The position numbers and the translations under genes are program-made. The notes beneath the pieces were generated by a model. That model ran no database searches. It was not told the origin of the DNA and was given only the letters and a program-made list of their open reading frames with translations. A stretch of DNA of 64,000 bases from Boswellia sacra. Taxonomy: Eukaryota > Streptophyta > Magnoliopsida > Sapindales > Burseraceae. Location of the stretch: NCBI GenBank assembly GCA_013180625.2, contig SNVD02015047.1, positions 682,001 to 746,000 of the forward strand, written 5' to 3'. Shown piece after piece: positions 1 through 12,439 of this stretch. Numbering within the stretch: position 1 is the first letter of the stretch; the number at the start of each line of letters is the position of its first letter.

Positions 1-59
1 TATAAATAATAATGATAATACATATAATTTTTCTTATAAATGCTACTTGCTCAGCTTGT

Positions 60-2021
60 TTAAGGTCTTGAGCAACCACCATGATTTGAAGTCCACTCTA
101 ACCCACATCCATAGCAAAACCGAAATTGGCATCTGCAAAATCATATATAAAATGAAATTCCCCCCTCATATAAACCAGATGGAGTTTTCCTCTAGTCAAA
201 GTACATATGTAGCAAAACCCATAATTCTATGAACTTTAATCATCTTACTACTTCAAAATATAAACGAAGATAATGTTTAGGTTCCTTGGGTTAGGAATAA
301 CTGTATTCATTTATGTTTTTGGAATTTAGTTTTCTGTTTGAAACATTTTGAAATTTGGAACTTCTATTTTGTTATGATTACAAATAAGGGTATTTTTTCG
401 AGTTTTTATATTTAAAACTTGAAATATAAGAATAATGATACACATCCCAAATTTTATGCCAAATTTTGTATATTCAATTACTGATTGTTAAGTAGATATA
501 TTATTGATGTAATGACTTACCATATGATTTATTTAATAAATGACACTTTATTTGCCATATTATTTGGGATGAGATTTGAGATAAATTTTAGAAAGTGTAT
601 TATTACTTCGTTCTCTCTACATTTTCACTATCTTCTCCCTCCTAATTCATTGTTCAAATTGAGACAAAGTATCTTATGCATGCAATTTACATCGGAAAAT
701 AGCAGTCAGTTGTGTATTCTTCAATTCAAAAACTGTTTTATTGTTTTCAAGATTCATTACTATAGACATTCTTGTTTTTATTTTTAAGAATATCATTTCT
801 TTTTCATGATTTATCAGCAAGGCAAAATAATATTCAAAATTCATTATCAAATTCGTATTCACAATTTAAGTAATTCTTTTTTCAAATTGTTTCAAAAACA
901 AAGGCACGAAATTCATAAATGAACGATACCTATGCTCTTGAAGAGTTTCCACCAAACACTTCTAAGTCTTAGTTCTATCCCTTAAAATCATTAAGAGGTT
1001 TATGATAAATAAAAAAAAAAAAAAACCATTTTCCAAAATCATCACAAATTCTACTAGATCATAATTTGTTTACATAAATTAGGCCAAACCTGAAAGTTAT
1101 GAAATTAAATTACCATTACCATTATCAACTATACATATGTAGTTTTCGTGACAGAAATTAACTAAGAAATATATATGTACTGACAACTGACCTGCAAATC
1201 ATGTGAGGGCAACCTTCGGTCCTTTCAACATAGAATTTGCATTTTGGACATCTGCTCCAATACTTCTCCTTGGCAAGCTCCCTCACCATCAAATCTTCCC
1301 TCCCTTTCTCATCCTCATTCAGTCTCTGATACTCCTCACACTCAATCCCAGAATGCCAAGGGACAGAGCACCGAGCACAGAACAATCTGTGGCAGATGGG
1401 ACACTCCGAGCTCCGAATAGCTTCTCCTTCTTCATTATCTTTCACAAGCATAGCCGAGCAGTCCTTGTATGGACAGTAAAACCGCTGTGACACATCAATC
1501 AGCTGCCCACAAAGCGCTTCCTCCCAAAGCTGAAGCAATCTCTTCGGAAGCACAGGCTTGCAGGCATCGAATTCCAGGATGGATTTGCAGTTCAATCCAG
1601 GACAAGTAACAGTGATGATATTGTCCTGGATCTTAGTGGCTACATGCTTGCCTATACATTCACAACAATATGAATGGACGCAGCTCTCAGTTCTGAACAT
1701 CTCATCTCTTTCCTTTTTCTCAGCGCAAATCTCACAGAAGCTGAGAGACGATTCAGCTTCTTCTACTACTGACATCAACTCCATTGGCGCAGGCTTATTC
1801 AACTCTACCATTATTATCTGAAAATCAGCTGATGAGCTTGAACAAGCACTAGAGTTTGTCATATGGGAAGTGACTGTGGAAGCCATAAGTGCTTCTTGAA
1901 ACTGCAACTCTTCGGCGTACTTGGAATCTGAAACCGGGATTATCTCTTCCTGATTTTCCTCGAGAAGTGCTGTGAAGTAGAGATCATCAACATAAAGATC
2001 AGAAACTGATTGTTGTGCCAT
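60..2021 (-). CDS. RBR-type (RING-IBR-RING) E3 ubiquitin-protein ligase, copy 1
   Basis: Two exons, 2021-1192 and 132-60, joined across a 1059-bp GT-AG intron (donor at 1191, acceptor ending at 133), give about 300 residues. RING1 spans about residues 96-145 (CEIC, then C-x-H-x3-C-x2-C, then C-x4-C). The IBR covers about 183-228 and RING2 starts at CPKC (258-261). C271 sits in the GC-x-HMIC motif where RBR ligases carry the ubiquitin-thioester cysteine. The short second exon supplies the remaining RING2 cysteines (FCYGCG, then NHGGC) and the stop. The family takes ubiquitin from an E2 onto this cysteine and passes it to a substrate. The substrate here is unknown. An in-frame ATG lies 21 codons upstream, but the MAQ(Q/E)S start is shared with the copies at 26501 and 8010, so I chose it. 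Nearest relatives are plant RNF144/RNF217/RSL1-like proteins. No membrane segment was seen. Confidence 0.88.
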
Positions 2022-2104
2022 AACATAATGCACAAATTCACACTCAACACTCTCTTTTGAAGTCTCTCTGGTCTCTACGAACAAAGAAGGCTGGATACAC
2101 TCGT

Positions 2105-2125
2105 CTTCTCTTTAATAAAGAGAAG
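2105..2125. repeat. Short perfect inverted repeat in the leader/promoter of RBR copy 1
   Basis: Two 10-base arms (cttctcttta and its complement) flank a single base, about 85 bp upstream of the start codon. It could form a hairpin in a transcript leader. No function is known. Confidence 0.5.
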
Positions 2126-2237
2126 TAGCGTATTGGATACGCGACTTATCTTAGAAGTTGGAACTCTGATTGGAATTTCCTCATTTGAACTTTTTGACCT
2201 AACTTGTATTAGAGTCACTATTGACAGACTAGTTTGC

Positions 2238-2243
2238 CACGTG
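2238..2243. promoter_or_regulatory. G-box (CACGTG) upstream of RBR copy 1
   Basis: The palindrome CACGTG lies in gccacgtgac about 217 bp upstream of the chosen ATG at 2021. G-boxes bind bZIP and bHLH factors and are the core of ABA response elements in plants. The aligned upstream DNA of the other copies reads CACATG (about 26735) and CATATG (about 8200), so the intact G-box is particular to this copy. Its function is inferred only. Confidence 0.45.
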
Positions 2244-2245
2244 AC

Positions 2246-3496
2246 TCTTCTCCTAACGGCCAAGTGGCACCGAGCTACGAATCTTGGAATAGGAGTCAAA
2301 TTACTGAAAAATAATTATAAGAAATTTGATGTTTAAGAAATTAATATTATCATATTCGGTTATATATAAGGATTAAATTGTTGTGTTTAGTTGTATGTAG
2401 GGGTATGTTAATTTTATTTAATATGTGAATGAATTTTATAATTAAAGTTTTTTTAAAATATGTGAAAAATATTTATTTTATTTTTTATATTATAATAGGA
2501 AATAAAAAAGTTAACATAAAATTTTGAAGATTTTTCTAGTGCGTTAATTTTGAAGATTTTAAATTTATTATATATATTATCATAGTTTATATATTATAAA
2601 CAAGTGAAATAATTTTTTTCTCAGCCTCCGAAACACTTTCCAAAAACGTCTTTTTCTTCTTCTTTTTTCTAGTTTTTTCTTCTTCCTCTGTTTTCTTCCT
2701 TTTCCTCCCGCTTTGTCACACCTCGTCGTCGACCAGCAGCACCCCTTATTGTCGCTGCATTGTCATGCCTTGTCACTGCCATCGTTGACCAATACCATCC
2801 TCCACGACCCTGCCAACACCCCTGGCCACCACCACCAACCATGGCCACCACCACCAATTCCAGTGATCTTCCATCTAGAATCGCAACAAACCCAATAATC
2901 ACAAAGCTTTAATTTTTTTTTTGGAATTTATGTTTCTTTTTTATTTGATTTTTTATGGGTTTTGACATTCAGATTTTGGTTTGCTAATGTTGAAATGGGA
3001 TTTTGGGAGAGAAAGGAAGAAGGGTTTGTTGATGGTGATGTATTGATTTTGTAGATGGGATTTGTTTTTGAGTGTTGGTTGTCACGATGAAGGTGTAGAG
3101 GGGATAGGATTAGGATTCTAAGCAATATGAAACTCAAATGATAAAAGGAGTTCAGAATACCTCTTTTTGGCAATCATTTGAATCTCGAGGAAATCCAGAT
3201 TCCGAGGTTAAAAAGCAAATTAGGCATATCAAACAACGGGTGGGTTTCAGTTTCTCATTTCCCATATTCTTTCCCCCTGTTCCAAACGGCGCCCGTTAAG
3301 GAAATCCTTACTTTTTCTTTAATCTTTACTAATTATCTTAAGGACCTGAGAAAAAAGACTTCAAAGAAAAAATTGAGAGAAATTAACCAATGAATAATCA
3401 TGTCTACAAAGAGAATTTTTCTTTTTTATTGGTTGCTAAGAGAAAATTCTCATAAAAAATTAATACGTCATACAATCATTTTATGTGCACCTGACC
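2246..3496. other. Intergenic DNA, no gene recognised
   Basis: AT-rich DNA, then a pyrimidine-rich to GC-richer island at about 2620-2890 (CTT-rich, then CACCAC-rich), then more AT-rich DNA. The short frames in the island are compositional and match no family I know. It may be an old transposon or gene leader, but nothing decides this. Confidence 0.4.
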
Positions 3497-3504
3497 AACT
3501 AGGA

Positions 3505-3785
3505 TAGGGGTGTCCAAAATTAGCCGACCTAATCTGATCGGGTTTTATCAGGTTAAAGACGGGTTAAGACTTTAAAAAACCTAAAATTGGGTTATTTAAA
3601 TTAGGTTTTCTGCAATCAGGTTTGATCCATCTGACCCGATAAAATTCGACCCGATGAGAAATTTTTTTAAGTAAATAAAATTTGCCACGTGTCAATCTCT
3701 TATTGGTTTTTTTTTGTATCTTATATCGACCCGACCATTTGCTACATGGACCAAAATTTTCAAACTTGACCCGTGTGCACCCCTA
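3505..3785. mobile_element. hAT-type MITE with perfect 8-bp target duplication
   Basis: The 281-bp element begins TAGGGGTGTCCAAAA and ends GTGTGCACCCCTA, giving inverted ends of the TAGGGGTG type. It is flanked on both sides by aactagga (3497-3504 and 3786-3793), a perfect 8-bp duplication as hAT transposases make. The interior repeats GACCCG/CGGGTT words and has no coding capacity, so it depends on a transposase encoded elsewhere. Confidence 0.85.
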
Positions 3786-3793
3786 AACTAGGA

Positions 3794-4900
3794 CACGTAT
3801 GATACTCATGTAGAATGATGTGATACACCCCAACTGGCTGACCACATGTGCCTTTTGACTCTAATACAAATTGTCTCTTGTACAATAATTTTGAGGGGAA
3901 TAAATATTATTGATGTTAATGAGGTTGACCTAAAATCCTATAAAATACAAATCTTACAAATTTTATATATAATTAATTTTTTGTATATAAACTGATGTGT
4001 CATAAGATAATGGGAGTAGTAAATATACAAAATCAATCTATTTCATAAAATATAGAATTGTTCATATCATCCCAAAAAACGACCCAATCTGACCACCCTA
4101 TCAGTTTCGGGTCAGGTGGGGTCTAGCAAAAGGTTGAAAATCTGGTGATTCAGTTGTCAGTATTAAATAACCGAAGGGGTTGGGTCAATTTTAGGGTTGA
4201 TTGTGATAACTGACTTTTTTATCCTATCTGAGGATATATGTGCAATTTTAAAATGTATTTTATGTGTCATAATATTATTGGTTTATAAAATATAATATAT
4301 GTACACATATTATGCACATTAGAAACCTTTTTGCCCTAAAATTCTTTTATCCTAAAATCTTTTCACCCTAAAATCCTTTTGGTTTCTCTCGATTTCCTTC
4401 GAAAGCACACTTGACTGCCGCTTTGCTCCAAGCCAATCTGCGACACCACGACCAGTGTGCACCACCACTTTACCCTCTCTTCTCTTTTTCCCGTACAATT
4501 GTGCACCAACCGCGCACCAGTCACCACCACGGCACCATTTGACCATGAGGTTCACGACTTCACGCTGATCATTCCATTTCCATCTAACTCTTGCTGCTCA
4601 TCAATCTTCAATTGATTTGAGATCGTGATAGCACCACTTCAGCATTCCCCCGCGAAACTGGAAATCAGCCAGTTTTGTTTATTGTATTGATTATGATTTG
4701 ATTATTATTATTTATTTGTTTATTGCATTGCATCACCGATTTTGGTTTTGAAATCTTTGTAAATGGCTTAAGATAATGTTTGTAAAGTGTATCTTATCAC
4801 CATATCATGTTATAGTTTAGTCCGTGTGCATTTTATAATGTTTAATCCGATCATAGCTTATTTTATAATGTTTGTAAAGTATTCTTATCATGTGATAGTT
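3794..4900. other. Intergenic DNA, no gene recognised
   Basis: AT-rich. A stretch at 4070-4200 carries GACCCAA/GGGTCAGG words like those in the hAT MITE at 3505, so it may be a worn relative. A GC-richer patch at 4380-4640 has short open frames without recognisable similarity. Confidence 0.35.
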
Positions 4901-5427
4901 TATATATTAATGTTTTAATCCTTATACCGTGTGCATTTTATGGAGCAAGTAATTGTTTGGATGAAGAAAGTGATTATGATGGGATTGTTTAAATAAGTAA
5001 TTGCTTTGCTAACAATTTATTTTTATATTTATTGTCCGTTTTAGATGGAAGAATTACTCAATTAAAGAAATTCAATTATATATTAATGTTTTAATCCTTA
5101 TACCGTGTGCACTTTATGGAGCAAGTAATTGTTTGAATGAAGAAAGTGATTATGATGGGACTGTTTAAATAAGTAATTGCTTCGCTAACAATTTCTTTTT
5201 ATATTTATTGTCCGTTTTAGATGGAAGAATTACTCAATTAAAGAAAGTCAATTATATATTAATGTTTTAATCCTTATACCGTGTGCACTTTATGGAGCAA
5301 GTAATTGTTTGGATGAAGAAAGTGATTATGATGGGATTGTAGTAATTGCTTCGCTAACAATTTATTTTTATATTTATTGTACGTTTTAGATGGAAGAATT
5401 ACTCAATTAAAGAAAGTCAACTCTGAT
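4901..5427. repeat. Tandem repeat, about 3 copies of a 176-bp unit
   Basis: The landmark taccgtgtgca recurs at 4925, 5101 and 5277, giving a period of exactly 176 bp. Each unit also carries ggagcaagtaattgtttg, gatggaagaattactcaatt and a closing aaagaaa(t/g)tcaa. Copies differ by only a few bases. The third lacks about 10 bp (tttaaataa region). The unit has no open frame and resembles nothing I recognise. Confidence 0.85.
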
Positions 5428-5480
5428 CAAACTCGAAATCACCTATCCGAACTGATCTGAACTGAATGTGATCGGTTTTA

Positions 5481-5912
5481 GGGCATATTTATTTCGACTT
5501 CTGCGAGTAGAGGTTATTAAAATAGATTTTTTGAAGTAGAGTTTTTTAAGTTATTGATTGTTTGATGAGAGAAATATAACAGCACTTATTATAAGTAAAT
5601 TATCAAAATAGAGTTTTGTTATAAGAAAAGAATAAAGTAAAGTATTTCAAATTAAATGAGAGTATTTTTGATATTTCAAAACTTTAAAAAAGCTCAAAAA
5701 GATTTTTTCCTAAAAACCTCAATTTTGGGCTTCTTTCAATGACATAAAACAACTTAAAATTGGGTTGCTTCCGGTAGACATAAAAAAAAGTTTTTTTAAT
5801 CATTCAAAAGCTCTTCTTAGATGACGGCCAAATGACATAAAAAAAATTTTAAAGAGTTTTTAGCATTAGAAAAGCTCTTTTATCGAGTAGAGAAGCCCAA
5901 ACAAGTGCTCTC
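5481..5912. mobile_element. Tourist-like (PIF/Harbinger-type) MITE, copy 1
   Basis: This 432-bp AT-rich element is closely related to 47506-47920 over its whole length, for example ttttgttataagaaaagaat and the aaaagctctt blocks. It is flanked by tta on both sides (5478-5480 and 5913-5915), the 3-bp target of PIF/Harbinger elements. Its ends are imperfect inverted repeats that share a TTGTTTGGGCTTCT-like core. It has no coding capacity. Confidence 0.65.
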
Positions 5913-5915
5913 TTA

Positions 5916-7735
5916 GCCAGTTATAGAGTTTTCATCAGCCAACTTCGGACAACCTTATGAATTACCTGAAATAGTGTAGGGTCAATTCAGGTAAGAATTA
6001 ATAAAATATGATGAAGTTTGCCCCTAATAAAATGTGGTCATGTTTGAATTCAAGAGTAATGTCTCATCAGCTTGTATATATGAGTTTATATATAAAGTTT
6101 ATAAAAATAGTACTACTCTCTTTTAATATTCAAGTGAATTTCAGAAAAAAGTTAGAAGAGATAGTGCATCCATTTAAAGAAACCCCACTAAAGCAACTCC
6201 ACTTGTTATAATACCCCTTCTGAAAGTTTTAAAAATATCTTGTTCTCTTATTATACCCCTTAAAATCCACTAATGACTTTATTTTATATTTTATTATTAG
6301 GAAACCCATAAGCTTCATCATCCTATCTATGAATTTGTCTCCTTTAATAATTCCTCTTCTAAATAATACAAGGCAATAGACTGTCGCTTCACCAAAATGT
6401 TCTCAATATAAACGTAAAATAGAGGGACAAAAACATAGTTGCTGCACCTACAAACATTTAACTAAGATTTGATTTTTTAAATGTTTGTTAATATGTTGTG
6501 ATTAATTTTGGAGCAATATCTTCGAACAAAATATTGTAGAAAACCTTTAAAAATTTATCATTATATAATAATCAAAATATAATATATCCTATTGTATAGT
6601 TTATTTCTTCATTGGTAAACTACTTTTTAGATATTCTCAAAATTATATCAAACCAGGTTTAAACAAGAATATTATACATTAGGGACAAGAAATTATAATT
6701 TAGGAAAGTTGAGTTTGAAAAGTATTTATAAAAGAAAAAATAAAGTTAAGTTCCATTACTTTATTTGGTTTTTATGTAATTAATTTATTATAAAGATAGT
6801 TTTGTAGCTTAAAAAAAAAAATCTTAAAATGCGGTTGGTTTAGTTGAATAATTGGAGGCAAATAGCATCACTCATCAAATAATTAGAAAATCGGAAAATG
6901 AGAGTCGTCCCAAGAGTGGAAGTCCAAAAATTTATCTTTAAAATGAATTGATTAGTGAACTTAAAAAGTTTATCTGATTAAATAATTCTGAAAAACATTA
7001 GTAGCTTATACTGAAAATCCACTGATATAATCAAAAAGTAAAATAGAAAGAAAAGAAAATTTACATGGAATAGGTGAATTGCATTTTATTTAAAAGAATT
7101 TCACTATGCATCTAATTTTTAATTACTTGAAGTGAATGCACAATCATTTTTTATCCCAATGGAACATTCAAACACTCTATTTTATTTTATTTTTTAATTT
7201 ATTCTAAATTTGATAATCGGCATATGCACAATATCCCTCGGGTTATATGCGTGTTAATATCTTTTTTTTTTTTTGGATTATTGTTGAATTTCACATATAG
7301 TCGAATATACTACTTGATTGAGTTATGCCCAGTGGCTTTCTTTGAATTGGATTTATTTCCTTTGATAATTTAAATAAAGGAATTTTCAACACTAATATGA
7401 CAAAACAATTTTAAAATATAACATTAAAATGGGTGATTCTTGCAAACCTACGAAAGGTTTATCAAAATCTTATATAATCCCATGTAGTTTTGGAAAAATC
7501 TCAAATCTCCCCTATAATATGTTCTATATATTAAACTTTGATATATTCTATAATCATTGTACCATTTTATTGTTACTCTGACAATAATTTTAGAGGTACA
7601 ACTAACTTATAGATAAAACAAATCTTATATAACTTGACTTAATATAACGTCATTTGATAGGTAAGTTTCACTTTATTTATTAAAAGTTCATTTGATAGGT
7701 AAGTTCTTATACAATAATTTTGTTTTCATTTTTAC
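5916..7735. other. AT-rich intergenic DNA
   Basis: No gene seen. A stretch near 6903 (gagtcgtcccaagagtgg) reappears slightly changed at about 28042, showing a shared dispersed or duplicated segment. Several poly-A/T runs occur (for example 7261-7274). Confidence 0.35.
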
Positions 7736-8010
7736 TCAATTCTGAACATCTCATAACTTTCCTTCCTATCAGCGCAAATCTCACAGTCCATCTGATCATC
7801 GGTCATCGTTTGATGATCATCGCTTGCAGAAGCACATGTATCGTTTATCAATGTAGAAGCCAAAAGACCCTCTTGAATTTGCAACTCTTCAGCGTAATTG
7901 GAATCTGAAACTGGGATAATTGCATCCTCCTCCTGATTTTCTTCAAACAATAATGAGAGGTAAAAATCATTAACATAAGAAAGATCAGAAAGTAATGATT
8001 CTTGTGCCAT
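7736..8010 (-). pseudogene. Truncated RBR E3 ligase relic (5' part only)
   Basis: Starting at ATG 8010 the frame reads MAQES, an acidic N-terminus with ENQEED and PVSDSNYAEELQIQE blocks, then CEICADRKESYEMFR, the beginning of RING1. Homology with the copies at 60-2021 and 25147-26501 stops there at about 7736 and runs into unrelated AT-rich DNA, so the rest of RING1, the IBR and RING2 with the catalytic cysteine are missing. Upstream DNA to about 8220 still resembles the promoters of the intact copies. It cannot encode a ligase. Confidence 0.85.
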
Positions 8011-8740
8011 ACGGTTAATTTGTAAACTCAATTAACTCTCGCACTGTTGAAAATCTGCTTGTGCATCTTCTATATAACGACATGTAACTTGGACTAGAAC
8101 AGAACTTCTACTTTTTACAAACTTTTGTATGAACTCACCGCTGACGTATTTGAGTCTCTCTGGTATAAACTTGCCTTGCATGGGATTCCACGGTTTGCAT
8201 ATGTCTCTCTCTTAATGGCGAAGGAGCATGTTTATTTCCTAAAAATATTTATTTAATTTGGTTTTATGACCTAATTTTAATTCAATTTTTAAATAATTTT
8301 ACACATACAACCAATTTTATATAATCTAATCAAATGTTTGTTAATTATTTACATAAAATTATCATTATTTTCATATAATTTGACTTCATTTTATTCATGT
8401 AATTTAACCTCATTCATTTATGTTTATTTTTATTTTTTTACTCATCCACAACCTCGTTAATATATTTTCCTTTTTAACCCTCAGAGGCCCAATATAAAAC
8501 AAATAACACCTCTTATACTTTTTAAAAGTGGGTCAAACAACAACACTAGGCCTCATTTATTTTCATTTTTATTTTTTACTTGTGCACAACCTCATACATT
8601 TATTTTCATTTTTTACCCCTCATAGGCAACATGAACTAGCAATATGAACCAGATTAAGCTTCACACGCCTTTTAGAAGTGCATTAAACAATAATACTTTT
8701 TTAAATAATCTTTAAACAGCACGGAGGGGACTCAAAACTA
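8011..8740. other. Residual RBR promoter, then low-complexity intergenic DNA
   Basis: 8011-8220 aligns by eye with upstream DNA of the intact RBR genes (shared tgtctctctctta block). 8380-8640 contains a roughly repeated segment (ttatttttattttttactygtscacaacctc type wording appears twice). No coding potential was seen. Confidence 0.4.
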
Positions 8741-8850
8741 CTACCATTGTGTTATGATGGCTCTGATACTCTATTAAGTTTGTCACTTGTCTAAAAGCTT
8801 AAGCTTGTAAATGTGGACTTAATGTTAATATTTTATTTTTCAATAAGTTT
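8741..8850 (-). mobile_element. LTR end plus primer-binding site of a decayed LTR retrotransposon
   Basis: Read on the minus strand, the segment contains gacaagtgacaaacttaat followed by gagtatcagagcc. That is an LTR terminus next to a primer-binding site complementary to initiator tRNA-Met. The same sequence in the opposite orientation occurs at 47,480-48,000, so two fragments of one family are present. No coding region is attached here. Confidence 0.6.
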
Positions 8851-9250
8851 TGATGTGGACGCTTAAAAGATTGATAAATTTGAACTAAGTTTATTTTTGT
8901 TAATTTGATAAAGGTTGAAAGAATTACAAAACTAGGGTAAACACTCCCTTTTATAGGCTAAATAACCCTAATTAGATTCAAACAAATCTAGACAAAAAAA
9001 AATTCTAATTTGATTTGCAGAGCAAATAAACACTTTAAATGCAATTCCAAAGCTATAGTAAATAACAGCTTTCCTAAACTTAAAAGGACTCAAAAACTAG
9101 AAAGAACAAAAGATATTCTTGCCAAGTCAGAAGCTTAAGGTTTGTCGCGCTTTTCTTTGGTGCTACAACTCTGCTAGTCACAAAGCCTGGCGTAAGGACA
9201 CCAATGTTTCTTGTTGTGCTGCTAGAAGTGTGCCAAATTGTCCTACATCA
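8851..9250 (-). repeat. 3' LTR of the 8851-15534 element
   Basis: About 400 bp, ends TGATGT...ACATCA. It shares long blocks with 12572-12890 (acaaaactagggtaaacact, then gctaaataa-ccctaattaga) and with 15470-15534 (ccaatgtttct, gccaaattgtcctacatca). Confidence 0.7.
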
Positions 9251-12200
9251 ATTCCCTCTTCTTGAAAAAAAAAAAAAAAAAACTTGTCCTATCTAGAGGA
9301 TGAAATTTGAAGTAGGTTAGCAAATCATCTTTCTTATCTATATGCCCAAACTTCAATTTATCATTATGCACACATTTGAATATGTAAAACTTCATCTTTA
9401 CTTTGACTCTTGCGAAACTAGATTTGTCATTATAAATCTTAGGACCATGCCTCCAAGCTTTCAAATCCTTCACTTTTGAATCACAACCCTTTTTTTGTTG
9501 GTCATAAGATTTTGATATGGGTTCAATATAAAATTTTTAAGACAAACGTACCAAGTTAAATTTGTAAAAGCTTCTTTATCGCAAATAGAACCTCGTAGGG
9601 GTCAAATGATATTTTTCACAAAACTAGACCCAACTAATATATTTCATTTGAAGGACCTGACAATATTTTCCATTATAGAGAGTCGATTGTAATATGCCAT
9701 GCAGATCATGAATGAACTAATTTTTGATGGAGAAACCTTGTCAATCTTCGCTGGAGTTTATAGGTCTGATACATATGAGTTAATTGGAGCATGAGGTGTC
9801 TATTCACTTGCCAATTTTTAGTGATTTTTGCAATGAATGATAGTGGCTCCTCTTGCAGTGGCGAGTCCGGTGGATTCTTAAGATCCCGATCGACATTGAC
9901 TAATGAATTCGCTTTTATGATGACCAGCGTATGAACAGAGCTTTCGTCCTGCTATAGTATTTGCGACTATGACATTGTATCAAAGTCTCTTTCTAGACTT
10001 AGGGAAATACAAACGAGCCATAGGCATGTCTGGAGAATAGAGTCGCCATCTAATTATTTAATTGGGAATGAATAGGGGCAATCTGATCTCTCGCTTTAAG
10101 ACTTAAACTACCCTCATCCCTTCAGAGATGGGTTCAGCAAGTTAGGTACGAGACATTCGCCTCACCCAAATCTAAATCCGGCCTCCACTAGGGAATACCA
10201 AATAAGAGTAGCTTATATTGTTGTACAATTTATCTAGGTTATTCATTTTATACACACATTATTCATTTTATCTTCTTAAAGACATATAAGGTGATTTCAT
10301 TCAAAACAATTTTATATTCATACAAAGAAAGAAGGAGGAAAATAGATTTATATTCCTTTTCAAACATGAGGGAATGGGAGGAGGATTACATTAATTGTTC
10401 TTTAACAATAAATATAAGCTACTTCTGGCACTTCAAATATCCATTCGCTCATTCATATAAATCATTCAAATATAAAATATAAACAATCAATTCAAGACTT
10501 GATAAACAAAGAATTCCTCACCATCATATGTGAGTCTATTCAATGTTTATCAAGCCTCTACATGCATATTTATACATTCAATTATCATTGTAAGTAATAG
10601 TCTCTCATCGTCAATGTGAGTCCACCATCACTTTATGGCATCATTCTAATCATATTTATAAACGTGGTATTTATAAAATCAATCAATCAATTCAATATAA
10701 AGCCATAATCTAGAATCATGGCACTTCTACCTAGATTTGATATTTCTTGTCATCGTAATTCTACCTAAGCATGACAATTCTAGCCTATTCATAGTAATCA
10801 TAGTGAATCATGTCATTTCTAGCCTAAATATGCTATTTCTAGCCTAATTCAATCAATAAATATCAATCATGGCTATTCTAGCCCAATTCAAGCACTCAAG
10901 GGTAAACATCGTAATTCTTACATATTCTATGCTGTTTCTAGCATGCTTCAAAAATCATAAGTCTTTCTAGAATTATTCTAATCATGAGCGCTTAAACCAT
11001 ATTTTTAAGCATTCATAAAGAAAATAAACTCCTAACATGATTGTAAATAATAAAGGAAAAACAGACTTACCTTGACATGTTTATCCATCTTACAAAATAA
11101 ACAAAGGTTAAACAATTCATACAAACCCTTAACATGCTTATTCTAAGTAAAAAACAAACCTAGACATGCAAAATTCTAAGCAAGAAAAATAAATAAGAGA
11201 ATATGAGGGAGAAGAGAAAATTACTCTCAGGATGTACCCTTTCCGAGTTTAGAGCAATATAAAACGCCCGAAAAATATTAGACTAAATAAGACTTCTTAA
11301 AATTCTCATAAGTGTGTCTTAGAGGAAGAGGAAGAGGATTTCTAGATGTGTAAGTGAAAGTAAGGAGAGGGGGTGTTTATATAGTGAAGGGTTGAAGTTG
11401 AAAAAGGAAGCAAAAATCAAATATGGAAGGTTTTAATTGAAATTTTTCAAAAATAAAGGGGGAGTGCCGGCCAACTGTAAAGGGGCTGCCAACCAGCTAT
11501 GGGACTATTGACTAGTTGTGGGAGGACTATCGACTGACTATCCTACAACCGCCGGCCAGTGGTAGCCAGTAAACCCCATGGTTTTGAATTTTTTCAGTAC
11601 AATCCCCATCCGACCTTTGTCTGTTTGATCACACGTAATTCTTTGAGTTCAACTCCGATTTGTGATCTATAAAATTTTATGAAAACTAGATGTCTATAGC
11701 TTTAGAATTATATGAATCATCATCAAATTCCCTCTAGATTAATTTCCATGATTTTTAAAATTCATGTGTTAGTTTTCAAAGCTTTTGGTTGGTTTCTTCT
11801 CAACTCTCTTGCTTTTGCTTCCAATGACGTTTGGTCATTTCCTTTGCTTATCACTCATCATCGAGCTTCAAAAATCAAATGTCTACACAACAACTCTTCT
11901 GAGAGGGTGTTGACATCTCAGTTTGTTAGTATAACCCCAATGTTAATGGACTTTTTCCAGGTGGTCCTGTCGAAATTTGATGCTAGCATAGAAAGAAAGT
12001 TTGTGGATCACTTCCTGATCTATCCACCTATGGTAGAGGTGAGATTTCAATTTTCAGTTGATAGTGACCCTGGATATTGATGGTTGACAAATGTAGTTCT
12101 CAGGTAGGTGATTTGTAATTTCCCTATTTTTTCCTTGAATTTTCAAGACTAGTTCTGAATTTTCTATAGATTTTTCTTCGCAATTTTCTTCATTACTCAC

Positions 12201-12439
12201 CTTAATATTCTATTGTTGTTCTTCTTTAATTTTGTTTTGCTTACTAGTGGATCCATCATCTGATTCGTTATCCATTGAATCGATAGTGGATCTCCACAAT
12301 TGTTTCTAGAAAGTCTGCCCATCAATAGGTATGCGAGCCTCTATCTCTTCATTTGCCTATGTCTTTAGTCATTCTCCCACTCACTACCAAACCCCATCTC
12401 TTCCAATTGATAAAAAAATCTTGTTGACTTAGGTTTGCA
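9251..12439. other. Interior of the decayed LTR element, with other retrotransposon debris
   Basis: No intact frame. The block at 9990-10200 with gagtcgccatctaattattt resembles non-coding internal sequence of plant LARD-type elements. 10,230-11,710 is A/T-rich with repeated ctagcc/cattctag words. It contains a minus-strand TATA-like box (actatataaacacc, about 11374-11387) followed by purine/pyrimidine-biased leader DNA, as in an LTR promoter. The open frame at 11712-12080 (122 codons) matches no family I know. Confidence 0.4.

Noticed and set aside
1203..1821. Plus-strand frames of 95 and 87 codons
   Set aside because: Antisense shadows of RBR copy 1.
2713..2898. His/Pro-rich plus frame of 61 codons
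   Set aside because: Composition-driven by CACCAC repeats. No conserved motif and no splice context.
11712..12080. Plus frame of 122 codons
   Set aside because: No recognised motif and located inside a decayed retroelement. Probably chance.
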